The notes beneath the pieces were generated by a model. It had not been told where the DNA came from and did not search any database. It was given only the letters and a program-made list of their open reading frames with translations. From Rhodoferax sp. BAB1 (GTDB lineage: Bacteria > Pseudomonadota > Gammaproteobacteria > Burkholderiales > Burkholderiaceae_C), in contig NZ_CP054424.1 in NCBI RefSeq assembly GCF_013334205.1, positions 1,942,001-2,006,000 of the forward strand: a DNA stretch of 64,000 nt, given 5' to 3'. Below are positions 1 through 9,597 of this stretch, one piece after another. Every line of letters begins with the position of its first letter. Within the stretch, counting starts at the first letter, position 1. Both the position numbers and the translations under genes were made by a program.

Positions 1-1697
1 ATCAGCGCCGCCGAGTCCTTGCCCAGCCAGACCTTCTCGCGCCCGTCGGCAAACACCAGCTCCTCCAGGCCGACCTTGCGGCCCTCGCCCTTTTCCACAC
101 CGACAATGAGCCCGAGGTCCAGGCCCAGCTGCTCGAAGACCTCGCGCGCCATCGCCACCTGGCCCTTGCCGCCGTCGACCAGCACCAGGTCGGGCAGGCG
201 GTCGGTGCCCTCGGTGGCCATGCCCCCCTCGCCTGCACCGCCTTCACGCAGGGCCTGGGCCAGGCGCGCGTAACGGCGCGTCAGCACCTGGCGCATGGCG
301 GCGTAGTCGTCGCCCGGGGTGATGCCGTCGATCTTGTAGCGCCGGTACTCGCTGTTCTGCATCTTGTGGTGGTGGAACACCACGCAGGAGGCCTGGGTGG
401 ACTCGCCCGCCGTGTGCGAGATGTCGAAGCATTCAATGCGCAATTCGTCCAGGCTGTCCTGCGGCAGGGCCAGTGCCTCGGCCAGGGCGCGCGTGCGCGC
501 CTGTTGCGAGCCTTCCTCGGCCAGCAATCGCGCCAACTGCAGGGCGGCATTGGTCTGCGCCATCTCCAGCCAGCTGCGGCGCAACTCGCGCGGCTGGTGC
601 ACGGCCCGGATCCGGATGCCGGCCTGCTCCGACAGGGCATCGATCAGGCCCTTGCCCACCGGCTCGCTGGTGATCAGCGTGGGCACGGCCGGCACCTCAA
701 CATAGTGCTGCGCGATGAAGGCCTCCAGCACCTGCACCTCGACCGGCACGGTGGCGCTGTCCTCCTCGCTGGCCAGCAGGGCGGCGTCCTCCACGTGCAC
801 TGGGAAATAGGCACGGTCGCCCAGGTGGCGGCCGCCGCGCACCATGGCCAGGTTCACGCAGGCGCGCCCGCCCTGCACCTTGACGGCCAGGATGTCGACA
901 TCGCGGTCGTCCACGTTGTCCATGGATTGCTGGTGCAGCACATTGGAGAGGGCGGCCACCTGGTCGCGCAGCTCGGCCGCCTGCTCGAACTCCAGGCGTT
1001 CGGAATGCGCCTGCATGCGGCCCTCGAGTTGCTGCAGCACCTGCTGCGTCTCGCCACGCAGAAAGCCTTCTGCATGCGCCACATCCTGCGCATAGGCCTC
1101 GGGGCTGACCAGGCCCACGCAGGGGCCGGAGCAGCGCTTGATCTGGTACAGCAGACAGGGCCGGGTGCGGTTGGCAAACACCGTGTCCTCGCAGGTGCGC
1201 AGGCGGAACACCTTCTGCAGCAGGAGGATGCCCTCCTTCACGGCCCAGGCGCTCGGGTAGGGCCCGAAGTAGTGGTTCTTTTTCTCCACCGCGCCGCGGT
1301 AATAGGCCACGCGCGACCAGGCAGCCGCGCTGCGTGCGGCTGCCTGGTCTGCGACCTTATCTGGAACGGTGATCTTGAGATAGGGGTAGCTCTTGTCGTC
1401 GCGGAACAGGATGTTGTAACGCGGGTGCTGGGTCTTGATCAGGTTGTTTTCCAGCAGCAGGGCCTCGGCCTCGGAACGCACCACCGTGGTCTCCAGGCGC
1501 ACGATCTTGCCCACCATGTGGCCGATGCGCGTGCCGTCATGGCTCTTCTGAAAGTAGCTGGACACGCGCTTCTTCAGGTTGCGCGCCTTGCCCACATAGA
1601 GCAGGCCACCCTCGGCGTCGAAATAGCGGTAGACACCTGGCAGCGAAGGCAGTGCCGCCACCTCGTTCAGCAGGGATTCCGAATGAACGTCCGTCAT
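1..1697 (-). CDS. uvrC: Excinuclease ABC subunit C (3' end outside window)
   Basis: UvrC makes both incisions in nucleotide excision repair after UvrAB has loaded UvrB on damaged DNA. About 565 residues are visible and the reading frame runs off the left edge, so the C-terminal HhH region is missing. The N-terminal GIY-YIG nuclease is clear (GVY at residues 21-23, LYVG at 33-36), followed by a Cys-rich patch ([15 protein letters not shown]) and a UVR motif that contacts UvrB ([16 protein letters not shown]). The late segment [16 protein letters not shown] and the final GKDSAAL fit the RNase H-like endonuclease half. ATG start at 1697, 7 nt after the sbcB stop on the same strand. Identification is secure. 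Confidence 0.97.
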   Translation of the reverse strand, partial: MTDVHSESLLNEVAALPSLPGVYRYFDAEGGLLYVGKARNLKKRVSSYFQKSHDGTRIGHMVGKIVRLETTVVRSEAEALLLENNLIKTQHPRYNILFRDDKSYPYLKITVPDKVADQAAARSAAAWSRVAYYRGAVEKKNHYFGPYPSAWAVKEGILLLQKVFRLRTCEDTVFANRTRPCLLYQIKRCSGPCVGLVSPEAYAQDVAHAEGFLRGETQQVLQQLEGRMQAHSERLEFEQAAELRDQVAALSNVLHQQSMDNVDDRDVDILAVKVQGGRACVNLAMVRGGRHLGDRAYFPVHVEDAALLASEEDSATVPVEVQVLEAFIAQHYVEVPAVPTLITSEPVGKGLIDALSEQAGIRIRAVHQPRELRRSWLEMAQTNAALQLARLLAEEGSQQARTRALAEALALPQDSLDELRIECFDISHTAGESTQASCVVFHHHKMQNSEYRRYKIDGITPGDDYAAMRQVLTRRYARLAQALREGGAGEGGMATEGTDRLPDLVLVDGGKGQVAMAREVFEQLGLDLGLIVGVEKGEGRKVGLEELVFADGREKVWLGKDSAAL

Positions 1698-1704
1698 GAG
1701 GGGC

Positions 1705-3153
1705 CTACAGGGGCTCAGGCGTGATCGCCTGCGCGTAGTCGGACAAATCGGCCAGGATCTGCTCGCCGCGCGCATCCGCCGTCTGCGCGCAGGTGTCCAG
1801 CGCGGCCAGGAACTCATCCACCGAGCGGGCGCCGTTCTCGCCTTCGAGCAGGCGCGCCGCCCGGTGCGCCTGCCAGCGCTGCACCTCTTCGGCGCTCAGG
1901 GTCTCGGCAAAATTGCGTGCACGGTAGCGGAACAGCAGTTCGCCGAGCCGGTGGTCGTCAAAGCCGGTGCGTCGCTGGGCCAGCTCGGCGGGATCGAGCG
2001 CGCGCAGCTGGTTCAGCCGCCGCCGATCCGCATTGCCGACGAAGCCGCCATAGAGGTCTTCGTCCACGTCGGGAGCCGCTTCCTCGGGGCGCTGATACAC
2101 CTGCGGCCAGATGGCGCTCATATCGGGCAGGTCGCGCGCGCGCTCAGCGTTGCGCAGCGCCGCATCCATGTCCACCCCCCACCTGGCGGCCATCTCATCG
2201 CTCAGGGTTTTCAGATTGCGCACCACCATGGGCGATTTGTTGAGGTGCACCGACTTGAGCGGCAGGCGCTGCACGCCTTCGGGCAGCTCGGCTGTCTTGC
2301 TGAACAGCCGCAGGCGCAGCGTCGCCACGTCGAGCTCGGCCAGTTCGCCGGGGTCATGCGCCAGGTCCCAGGCCAGCAGTTCGTTCTTGTTGCTCGGGTG
2401 GGTCGCCAGCGGCCACATGATGGCGAGGCAGCCGCGTTCGGGCGGGAACATGCCCGACACATGCAAGAAGGGCTGGGCCGCCTGCGCGCTGGTGGGCAGA
2501 CCCAGCTCGGCCGCCACCCGGTCCTTCTTGTGCAGGCCCAGGCAGAAATCGAACAGCTTGGGCTGCGCGGCGCGTATCAGCCGCGCCAGGGCGATGGTGG
2601 CGCGCACGTCCGACAAGGCATCGTGCGCGGACTCGTGCAGCAGGCCATTGGCGCGCGCCAGGTCTTCGAGCTTGAAGCTGGGCTTGCCGTCTTCTTTCAA
2701 AGGCCACTGGATGCCCTGGGGCCGCAGCGCGTAGGCCATGCGTACGACGTCGAGCAGGTCCCAGCGGCCGCAATCGTTCTGCCATTCGCGTGCATAGGGG
2801 TCCATCAGGTTGCGCCAGAGCATGAAGCGCGTGACCTCGTCGTCGAACCGGATGGTGTTGTAGCCCACACCGATGGTGCCCGGCTGGGCCAGCAGCTGCT
2901 CGATTTGCGCAGCAAAGGCGTGCTCGGGCAGGCCGCGCGCCAGGCACTGCTGGGGGGTAATGCCGGTGATCAGGCACGAGGCGGGGTCGGGCAGATAGTC
3001 GTTGGCGGGCTGGCAGTAGATCATCACCGGCTCGCCCACTTCGTTCAGCTCGGCATCGGTGCGGATGCCGGCAAACTGCGCCGGCCGGTCACGGCGCGGG
3101 CTCAGGCCGAAGGTCTCGTAGTCGTGCCAGAGAAAAGTGTGATTCGGGCTCAT
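1705..3153 (-). CDS. sbcB: Exodeoxyribonuclease I
   Basis: A 482-residue DEDDh 3'-5' single-strand DNA exonuclease used in recombination and mismatch repair; E. coli ExoI is 475 residues. The N-terminus [10 protein letters not shown] supplies the first acidic pair (D11, E13), and [11 protein letters not shown] and [14 protein letters not shown] give the later DEDD residues. The frame stays open far upstream to 4392, but that extension is antisense to earP. The ATG at 3153 (MSPNHTF) starts right before the conserved domain, so it is taken as the start. It is divergent from earP, with 51 nt between the two starts, and runs into uvrC on the same strand. Confidence 0.95.
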   Translation of the reverse strand: MSPNHTFLWHDYETFGLSPRRDRPAQFAGIRTDAELNEVGEPVMIYCQPANDYLPDPASCLITGITPQQCLARGLPEHAFAAQIEQLLAQPGTIGVGYNTIRFDDEVTRFMLWRNLMDPYAREWQNDCGRWDLLDVVRMAYALRPQGIQWPLKEDGKPSFKLEDLARANGLLHESAHDALSDVRATIALARLIRAAQPKLFDFCLGLHKKDRVAAELGLPTSAQAAQPFLHVSGMFPPERGCLAIMWPLATHPSNKNELLAWDLAHDPGELAELDVATLRLRLFSKTAELPEGVQRLPLKSVHLNKSPMVVRNLKTLSDEMAARWGVDMDAALRNAERARDLPDMSAIWPQVYQRPEEAAPDVDEDLYGGFVGNADRRRLNQLRALDPAELAQRRTGFDDHRLGELLFRYRARNFAETLSAEEVQRWQAHRAARLLEGENGARSVDEFLAALDTCAQTADARGEQILADLSDYAQAITPEPL

Positions 3154-3204
3154 CGCGTGATTGTGCCCCGCGCTCCGGGCGCCAGCCGAGGCACAATCCC
3201 GGAC

Positions 3205-4278
3205 ATGACGCCCCCGCCCGCATCTACCCTGCGCTGGGACATTTTCTGCAAGGTCATCGACAACCATGGCGATCTCGGCGTCTGCTGGCGGCTGGCCCGC
3301 CAACTCGCGGGCTGCGGCCATGCCGTACGCCTGTGGGTGGACGATGCCGGCGCGCTGACGTGGATGGCGCCGCAAGGCTGCCCTGGTGTCGAAGTGCGCC
3401 CCTGGGCCGAGCCGCTGGACTTGGCCCAGCTGGTGCCGGGCGACGTGCTGATCGAGGCCTTCGGCTGCGACATCCCGGAGGCCTTCGTCGCGCTGTACGT
3501 GCAATGGCGCGCCGCCGATGACCGGCCCGCCCGCTGGGTCAACCTGGAATACCTCTCGGCCGAGGACTATGTGGAGCGCAGCCATGGCCTGCCCTCCCCC
3601 ATCATGCACGGCCCGGGCCGGGGCCTCACCAGGCGTTTTTTCTATCCCGGCTTCACGCCGCGCACCGGTGGCCTGCTGCGCGAGCCCGACCTGCTGCAAC
3701 GCCAGGCCCGCTTCGACCGCGCTGCCTGGCTGGCCCGGCACGGCATTCGCCTGCAGCCAGGCACCCGACAGGTCTCGCTGTTCTGCTACGAACCCGCCGC
3801 CCTGCCCGACTTGCTGGCCCAGCTGGCCGGGCAGCCGGTGCAGTTGCTGGTCACCGCCGGCCGCGCCACGGCCGCGGTACAGGCCTGCGCGCGCCCGGCC
3901 GGCCTGGCGCTGCATTTCCTGCCTTACCTGACGCAGGACGACTACGATCACCTGCTGTGGGCCTGCGACCTGAACTTCGTGCGCGGCGAGGATTCGCTCG
4001 TGCGGGCCCTGTGGGCCGGCAAACCCCTGGTCTGGCACATCTACCCGCAGCACGACGACGCCCACCACGCCAAGCTGGAAGCCTGGCTGGACTGGCTGGA
4101 GGCGCCGGCCTCGCTGCGCGCCTTCCACCACACCTGGAACGGCGTGGACACCGGCCCGCTGCCGGTACCGGAGCTGGAGGACTGGAGCGCCAGGACCCTC
4201 CAGGCGCGCCAGTTGCTGCTCGCCGAACGCGACTTGCTCGTCCAACTGCTTGAATTTGTGGCACACGTCCACAGATAG
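3205..4278 (+). CDS. earP: EF-P arginine rhamnosyltransferase EarP
   Basis: A 357-residue GT-B glycosyltransferase (former DUF2331 family) that moves rhamnose from dTDP-beta-L-rhamnose onto Arg32 of elongation factor P. Visible hallmarks are the N-terminal DNHGDLGVCWRLAR loop with Asp19 and Asp23 (the conserved Asp pair of the family), NLEYLSAEDYVERSHGLPSP, and the C-terminal nucleotide-sugar segment FVRGEDSLVRALWAGKP followed by VWHIYPQHDDAHH. The frame is open upstream to 1696, antisense to sbcB; the ATG at 3205 (MTPPPASTLRWDIFCK) matches the family N-terminus. The substrate gene efp follows 146 nt downstream. Confidence 0.95.
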   Translation: MTPPPASTLRWDIFCKVIDNHGDLGVCWRLARQLAGCGHAVRLWVDDAGALTWMAPQGCPGVEVRPWAEPLDLAQLVPGDVLIEAFGCDIPEAFVALYVQWRAADDRPARWVNLEYLSAEDYVERSHGLPSPIMHGPGRGLTRRFFYPGFTPRTGGLLREPDLLQRQARFDRAAWLARHGIRLQPGTRQVSLFCYEPAALPDLLAQLAGQPVQLLVTAGRATAAVQACARPAGLALHFLPYLTQDDYDHLLWACDLNFVRGEDSLVRALWAGKPLVWHIYPQHDDAHHAKLEAWLDWLEAPASLRAFHHTWNGVDTGPLPVPELEDWSARTLQARQLLLAERDLLVQLLEFVAHVHR

Positions 4279-4424
4279 CCTGCAACGGCCTGAAAAAACG
4301 TTAAAATTCAAGGCTTTGCGGAAACCGCTTCGGTTCGACCTGACGGATTTCCCTTCCCTGCCGCACGAACACCGGTTTACTCGGGGCAACAAGCGGCCAA
4401 CCGAATCAGCATTACGGAAACACT

Positions 4425-4979
4425 ATGAAGATCGCTCAGGAAATTCGCGCCGGCAACGTCATCATGCACGGCAAGGACCCGATGGTCGTGCTCAAGACCG
4501 AATACAGCCGTGGTGGCCGCAATTCCGCCACCGTGCGCATGAAGCTCAAGAGCCTGATCGCCAACTTCGGCACCGAAGTCGTGTTCAAGGCCGACGACAA
4601 GATGGACCAGGTCATCCTGGACAAGAAAGACTGCACCTATTCCTACTTCGCCGACCCGATGTACGTCTGCATGGATGCCGACTACAACCAGTACGAAGTC
4701 GAAGCCGAGAACATGGGCGACGCCCTGAACTACCTGGAAGACGGCATGGCGGTCGAAGTGGTGTTCTACGACGGCAAGGCCATCTCGGTGGAACTGCCCA
4801 CCAGCGTCGAGCGCGAAATCACCTGGACCGAACCCGCCGTCAAGGGCGACACCTCGGGCAAGGTGCTCAAGCCGGCCAAGATCGCCACCGGTTTCGAAGT
4901 GCCCGTGCCGCTGTTCGTGAGCCAGGGCGACAAGGTGGAAATCGACACCCGCACCGGCGAATACCGCAAGCGCGTCTGA
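4425..4979 (+). CDS. efp: Translation elongation factor P, Arg32 type
   Basis: A 184-residue elongation factor P that rescues ribosomes stalled on polyproline stretches. The modification loop reads [12 protein letters not shown], which puts Arg at position 32 instead of the Lys used by EpmA/YmoB-type EF-P. It therefore matches the upstream rhamnosyltransferase EarP. The three-beta-barrel layout and the C-terminal [17 protein letters not shown] are canonical. The 146 nt upstream contain TAAAAT at 4302-4307, a possible -10, so efp probably has its own promoter as well as read-through from earP. A strong terminator follows. Confidence 0.98.
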   Translation: MKIAQEIRAGNVIMHGKDPMVVLKTEYSRGGRNSATVRMKLKSLIANFGTEVVFKADDKMDQVILDKKDCTYSYFADPMYVCMDADYNQYEVEAENMGDALNYLEDGMAVEVVFYDGKAISVELPTSVEREITWTEPAVKGDTSGKVLKPAKIATGFEVPVPLFVSQGDKVEIDTRTGEYRKRV

Positions 4980-5001
4980 GTCTTTTTGTCTCTGACCTCA
5001 C

Positions 5002-5029
5002 AAGGCTCCCTCGGGAGCCTTTTGTTTTT
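5002..5029 (+). terminator. Rho-independent terminator of efp
   Basis: Stem AAGGCTCCC (5002-5010) pairs with GGGAGCCTT (5013-5021) over a very short loop and is followed by TTGTTTTT. It lies 22 nt after the efp stop. Confidence 0.9.
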
Positions 5030-5057
5030 GGTGCCCGATTCGGTGTAGGCTATCTGC

Positions 5058-6650
5058 ATGAACGAAGTTGAGACCACGACCAGCGCCATCGGCCCGGGTA
5101 CCGGCGGCGAACCATCGCGCCTGGCCCTGCGCCGCGTGCTGATCGACACCTACCACGAGAACGTGGCCTATATGCACCGCGACTGCGAGGTCTACCGGGC
5201 CGAGGGTTTCAAGGCCCTGTCCAAGGTCGAGGTGCGCACCAACGGCCACAGCATCCTGGCCACGCTCAATGTGGTCGACGACGCATCCATCGTGGCCTGC
5301 GGCGAACTCGGCCTGTCCAAGGCGGCGTTCGAACAACTCGCCGTACTGAACGGGCACACCGTCACGGTCGCCCAGGCCGAACCACCGGAATCCATCGGCG
5401 CCCTGCACCGCAAGCTGGCCGGCGAACGCCTGGGGCTGGATGACTTCCGCGCCATCGTGCGCGACATCACCGAGCACCATTACTCCAAGATCGAACTCAC
5501 GGCCTTTGTCGTCGCCGCCAACCGCGACGAGCTCGACCGCGAGGAGGTGCTTTTCCTGACCGAGGCCATGGTCGAAGCCGGGCACCGGCTCGACTGGCAG
5601 GAGCCGCTGGTGGTGGACAAGCACTGCATCGGCGGCATTCCGGGCAACCGCACCTCCATGCTGGTGGTGCCCATCGTGGCGGCGCACGGCATGCTCTGCC
5701 CCAAGACCTCCTCGCGCGCCATCACCTCGCCAGCCGGCACCGCCGACACCATGGAGGTGCTGGCCGAGGTGGAACTGCCGGTCGAGCAATTGCAGCAGAT
5801 CGTGCACCAGCACCGCGGCTGCCTGGCCTGGGGCGGCACGGCCAACCTGTCGCCGGCCGACGACGTGCTGATCTCGGTCGAGCGGCCGCTGGCGCTGGAC
5901 TCGCCGGGACAGATGGTGGCTTCCATCCTGTCCAAGAAGATCGCTGCCGGCTCCAGCCATCTGGTGCTGGACATCCCCATCGGCCCCACGGCCAAGGTGC
6001 GTTCCATGCCCGAGGCGCAGCGCCTGCGCCGCCTCTTCGAGTACGTGGCACGGCGCATGAAACTCTCGCTGGACGTGGTCATCACCGACGGCCGCCAGCC
6101 CATCGGCTTTGGCATCGGTCCGGTGCTGGAAGCGCGCGACGTGATGCGTGTGCTGCAGAACGACCCGCGCGCCCCCATGGACCTGCGTCAGAAGGCCTTG
6201 CGCCTGGCCGGCCGCATGCTGGAGGCCGACCCCGACGTGCGCGGCGGCGACGGTTTTGCCATCGCCCGCGACATCCTGGACTCGGGCCGTGCCCTGAAGA
6301 AGATGAACGACCTCATCGAAGCCCAGGGCAGCCGCCATTTCGACCATGGCCACCCGCAGCTGGGCCGGCTCAGCTTCGAGATCCGCGCGCATGGCACCGG
6401 TGTGGTCAGCGGCATCGACAACCTGCAGCTGGCCCGCATCGCCCGCTTTGCCGGCGCACCGAAAGTGAAGGAAGCCGGCGTCGACCTTTGCGCCAAACTC
6501 GGTGACGAGGTGCAGGACGGCGACGTGCTCTACCGCGTGCACGCCAGCTACCCGGCCGACCTGGAGTTCGCGCGCCAGGCCTGCGCACGCTCCAGTGGCT
6601 ACCGCATCGGCCGGGCCGAGGACGTGCCGCACGTGTTCGTGGAGTTCTGA
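5058..6650 (+). CDS. AMP phosphorylase / thymidine phosphorylase-like protein
   Basis: A 530-residue member of the family that includes archaeal AMP phosphorylase (DeoA) and bacterial 'putative thymidine phosphorylase'. The archaeal enzymes cleave AMP, CMP or UMP with phosphate to give ribose 1,5-bisphosphate and the base. The first 90 or so residues form the extra N-terminal domain typical of this branch and absent from short bacterial DeoA. The catalytic core has [14 protein letters not shown] (Asp187, Lys188) and [19 protein letters not shown]. The ATG at 5058 keeps the N-terminal domain complete; its ribosome-binding site is weak. A Prs-like gene starts 2 nt after its stop. Nucleotide substrate is inferred from the family; no isomerase or RuBisCO partner lies in the window. 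Confidence 0.85.
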   Translation: MNEVETTTSAIGPGTGGEPSRLALRRVLIDTYHENVAYMHRDCEVYRAEGFKALSKVEVRTNGHSILATLNVVDDASIVACGELGLSKAAFEQLAVLNGHTVTVAQAEPPESIGALHRKLAGERLGLDDFRAIVRDITEHHYSKIELTAFVVAANRDELDREEVLFLTEAMVEAGHRLDWQEPLVVDKHCIGGIPGNRTSMLVVPIVAAHGMLCPKTSSRAITSPAGTADTMEVLAEVELPVEQLQQIVHQHRGCLAWGGTANLSPADDVLISVERPLALDSPGQMVASILSKKIAAGSSHLVLDIPIGPTAKVRSMPEAQRLRRLFEYVARRMKLSLDVVITDGRQPIGFGIGPVLEARDVMRVLQNDPRAPMDLRQKALRLAGRMLEADPDVRGGDGFAIARDILDSGRALKKMNDLIEAQGSRHFDHGHPQLGRLSFEIRAHGTGVVSGIDNLQLARIARFAGAPKVKEAGVDLCAKLGDEVQDGDVLYRVHASYPADLEFARQACARSSGYRIGRAEDVPHVFVEF

Positions 6651-6652
6651 GC

Positions 6653-7528
6653 ATGCTTCCTGCCCTGCTGCTGCACTTTGAAGATGAGACTGAGAGCGCC
6701 GCGCGCATCGCCGCCGCAGCCGGCATCCCGTATGCCGGCATCGCTCGCCACCGTTTTCCCGATGGCGAACTCAAGCTGCGCCTGCCGGCCACGTTGCCAG
6801 CGCACGTGGTGCTCTTGCGTACGCTGGCCCAGCCCAATGAAAAACTGGTCGAGCTGCTGCTGGCCGCGCGGACGGCCCGCACGCTGGGCGCCACACGACT
6901 GACTCTGGTCGCCCCCTATCTGGCCTATATGCGGCAGGACATCGCCTTCACGCCCGGCGAAGCCGTGAGCCAGCGCATCGTCGGCCGCTTCCTGGCCGAC
7001 CTGTTCGACGCCGTCGTCACAGTGGACCCGCACCTGCACCGCGTCGCCACCCTCGAAGAAGCCGTGCCGGTGCCACGCACTGTGGTGCTCAGTGGCGCCC
7101 CCCTGCTGGCCGACCTGATTGCGCGGGAGCGCCCGGGCGCGTTGCTGATCGGCCCCGACGAGGAATCGGCCCAGTGGGTGGCGCAGGCCGCCACGCGCCA
7201 TGGCTTCACGCATGCGGTCTGCCGCAAGGTACGCCATGGTGACCGCCATGTGGAGATCGTCCTGCCCGATATCGACGTACGCCAGCGCCAGGTAGTGCTG
7301 CTCGACGACGTGGCCAGCAGCGGCCACACCCTGGCCCAGGCCGCGCGCGGCCTGCTGGCCGCCGGTGCCGCCTCGGTCGACGTAGCCGTCACCCATGCTC
7401 TCTTCGCCGGCGATGCCGGACCCCTGCTCTGGGACGCCGGCATCCGCCAGGTCTGGAGCACGGACTGCATCAGCCACCCCAGCAATGCGGTGAGCATGGC
7501 CCCGGCCATCGCCGCCTCCCTCCAGTGA
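6653..7528 (+). CDS. Ribose-phosphate pyrophosphokinase-like protein (short Prs)
   Basis: A 291-residue PRPP-synthetase homologue, about 25 residues shorter than housekeeping Prs. It keeps the two-domain PRTase layout: FPDGELKLRL near the N-terminus, PYLAYMRQD (ATP/ring loop), DPHLHR (metal and ATP site), CRKVRHGD (flexible catalytic loop, Lys and Arg kept) and the PRPP loop LLDDVASSGHT at 216-226. It begins 2 nt behind the phosphorylase gene and ends 7 nt before a LOG-family gene, so translational coupling is likely. Because it sits in this operon and diverges from canonical Prs, its substrate may be a ribose phosphate released by its neighbours rather than bulk ribose 5-phosphate; that is inference. 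Confidence 0.85.
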   Translation: MLPALLLHFEDETESAARIAAAAGIPYAGIARHRFPDGELKLRLPATLPAHVVLLRTLAQPNEKLVELLLAARTARTLGATRLTLVAPYLAYMRQDIAFTPGEAVSQRIVGRFLADLFDAVVTVDPHLHRVATLEEAVPVPRTVVLSGAPLLADLIARERPGALLIGPDEESAQWVAQAATRHGFTHAVCRKVRHGDRHVEIVLPDIDVRQRQVVLLDDVASSGHTLAQAARGLLAAGAASVDVAVTHALFAGDAGPLLWDAGIRQVWSTDCISHPSNAVSMAPAIAASLQ

Positions 7529-7535
7529 GCAAGCC

Positions 7536-8414
7536 ATGAAAACCCCGCACGATCTCAGCACCCGCACCCTGGCCGATGCCTGGGCCGACCTCAAGGCCCA
7601 TGCCGACGCCGGCATTCCCCTGCAGGCCGACGCCTACCGCCTGGCTTTTGCCGACCCCGAATTCCTGCTGCGCCGCGAGACCCGCGGCATCCGTTTCCAG
7701 CTCGAAATGCTCAAGCCCGACCTGGAGCAGCAGGAGCAGGGCGTGACCAACACCATCGTGGTGTTCGGCAGCGCCCGTTTTGCCTCGCCCGAAGAAGCCC
7801 AGCGGCGGCAGGCGGCGGCGCGACAGAGCGGCGATGCCCAGGCCCTGGCGCGTGCCGAACGCGATGTGCGCAATGCCCGGCACTACGACCAGGCCCGCCA
7901 GTTCGGCCGCCTGGTGGCCGAACACAGCGCCCGGCTGCCGCAGGAGGAGCGGCTCTATATCTGCACCGGCGGCGGCCCCGGCATCATGGAAGCGGCCAAC
8001 CGTGGCGCGCACGAGGCCGGCGCCCTCAACGTGGGCCTGAACATCGCCCTGCCGCACGAGCAGTCGGGCAACCCCTACATCTCGCCCAGCCTGTGCTTCA
8101 AGTTTCACTACTTCGCCCTGCGCAAGATGCACTTCATGATGCGCGCCAAGGCGCTGGTGGCCTTTCCCGGAGGTTTCGGCACGCTCGATGAACTGTTCGA
8201 GATCCTCACGCTGGTGCAGACCGGCAAGTCCGAGCCGGTGCCCGTGGTGCTCCATGGCAGCAATTTCTGGAAGCGGCTGATCAACTTCGACCTGCTGATC
8301 GAGGAAGGCGTGATCTCGCCCGAGGACACCGAACTGTTCAGCTTCGTCGATACGCCTGAGGATGCCTGGGAGGCTATCCAGTCGTTTTATCGGCTGGAGG
8401 AAGGGGCGGCCTGA
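7536..8414 (+). CDS. LOG-family protein (nucleoside-5'-monophosphate phosphoribohydrolase-like)
   Basis: A 292-residue Rossmann-fold protein of the LOG/TIGR00730 type. Characterised relatives hydrolyse AMP, other NMPs or cytokinin ribotides into base plus ribose 5-phosphate. The two signature motifs are present: GGGPGIMEAANRGA (residues 145-158) and PGGFGTLDE (211-219), the second holding the catalytic Glu of the family. About 100 extra N-terminal residues place it in the longer proteobacterial subgroup. It is the third gene of the phosphorylase/Prs-like set (7 nt spacing). Its last 41 bp overlap the 3' end of the convergent MFS gene. Confidence 0.85.
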   Translation: MKTPHDLSTRTLADAWADLKAHADAGIPLQADAYRLAFADPEFLLRRETRGIRFQLEMLKPDLEQQEQGVTNTIVVFGSARFASPEEAQRRQAAARQSGDAQALARAERDVRNARHYDQARQFGRLVAEHSARLPQEERLYICTGGGPGIMEAANRGAHEAGALNVGLNIALPHEQSGNPYISPSLCFKFHYFALRKMHFMMRAKALVAFPGGFGTLDELFEILTLVQTGKSEPVPVVLHGSNFWKRLINFDLLIEEGVISPEDTELFSFVDTPEDAWEAIQSFYRLEEGAA

Positions 8415-9597
8415 GCGACCAGGCCAGGCGGCTGCCGCCGCCTACGACCGCGCCCACCACCCAGAACACCAGCGACACCCCCACCACGGCCCCGATGCTG
8501 CCGAAGAGCAGCGGCATGGCCACGCTGGAACCGTTGAGCGACATCAGGCGCAGGCCCAGCGCCTCGCCATGCCGGTCGGCCGGTGTGATCTGGTGCAGGG
8601 TGCTCATGATCATGGGCTGCACGGACCCCAGCACCAGACCCAGCAGCACCGAGCACACGCCCATGCCCAGGGCGTTGGGCATGAAGGGGTAGATACCGAA
8701 CAGCAGGGCCGTGGCCAGCATGGCCCCGCTGATGACCAGCCACTCGCGCAGATGCTCAGCCAGCCAGGGCATGGCCAGGCGCACCAGCGTGGCGGCCAGC
8801 GCAAAGGAACCCAGCAGCATGCCGATGGTGGACGCGCTGTAGCCGCGCTCGTGACCCAGCACCGGCAACACAAAGGTGTGCACGTCCCAGCAGGACGAGA
8901 GAAACCAGTTCACCAGCAGCAGGCGACGCATCATGGGGTCGCGCAGCAGGTCCCAGGCACGGCGTTTGCCCTGCTCGGCCGGTGTGGCAGGCGATGGCAG
9001 GTCCGGCGTGCGCCGCACCCACCACCAGGTCAGCAGCGGCAGCAAGGCCATCAGCAGGAAAGCGATGCGGTAGCCGTTCAGGTCGCCCGCCTCACCACCC
9101 AGCCAGACGCCGGCATGGTCGATCAGCAGGCCGGCGGTCAGCGGCCCCAGGAAGTTGGACGTGGCCGGCCCGATGGACAGCCAGCTGAACATCTGCTTGA
9201 GCTCTGTGGCGTCACGCGCCGCGCTGCCCACGTGGCGCTGCAGCGCAATCGATGCCGCACCCGTGGCGCCGCCGCTGAGCAACGCCGCCAGGCAAAGCAT
9301 GGGAAACACGGGAAACAGGGCGGCGAGTGCCGTACCCGTCGTCGCGGCGATCACGCTGAAGGCGATGGGCCGGCGCAGGCCGTGGCGGTCGGCATACCGC
9401 CCCGCCGGCAGGGCCAGAAAAACCTGGGTCAGGGCGAACAGGGCCATCAGCACACCCACCGCCATCGCGCTGTAGCCCTGCTTGAGCGCCAGCAGCGGCG
9501 CGGCCATGCGCAGGCCCGCCATGCAGGCGTGCAGGCAGATGTGGCCGGCAATCAGGCGCGCCAGGACAAAGCGTGGCGCAGCACTCGTGGCGTTCAC
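8374..9597 (-). CDS. MFS transporter
   Basis: A 407-residue major facilitator with about 12 hydrophobic segments. The loop GRYADRHGLRRP after the second helix matches the MFS signature (G-x-x-x-D-R-x-G-R-R). Substrate cannot be read from the sequence; overall it resembles drug/sugar efflux-type MFS proteins. The start codon is GTG at 9597, which overlaps the rmuC stop in a GTGA arrangement, so the gene is translationally coupled to rmuC. Its 3' end overlaps the convergent LOG gene by 41 bp. Confidence 0.85.
   Translation of the reverse strand: MNATSAAPRFVLARLIAGHICLHACMAGLRMAAPLLALKQGYSAMAVGVLMALFALTQVFLALPAGRYADRHGLRRPIAFSVIAATTGTALAALFPVFPMLCLAALLSGGATGAASIALQRHVGSAARDATELKQMFSWLSIGPATSNFLGPLTAGLLIDHAGVWLGGEAGDLNGYRIAFLLMALLPLLTWWWVRRTPDLPSPATPAEQGKRRAWDLLRDPMMRRLLLVNWFLSSCWDVHTFVLPVLGHERGYSASTIGMLLGSFALAATLVRLAMPWLAEHLREWLVISGAMLATALLFGIYPFMPNALGMGVCSVLLGLVLGSVQPMIMSTLHQITPADRHGEALGLRLMSLNGSSVAMPLLFGSIGAVVGVSLVFWVVGAVVGGGSRLAWSLRPPLPPADKTTG

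Noticed and set aside
366..1724. 452-codon open frame on the plus strand opposite uvrC
   Set aside because: It is His/Gln/Gly-rich antisense shadow of uvrC, which has clear domains on the minus strand.
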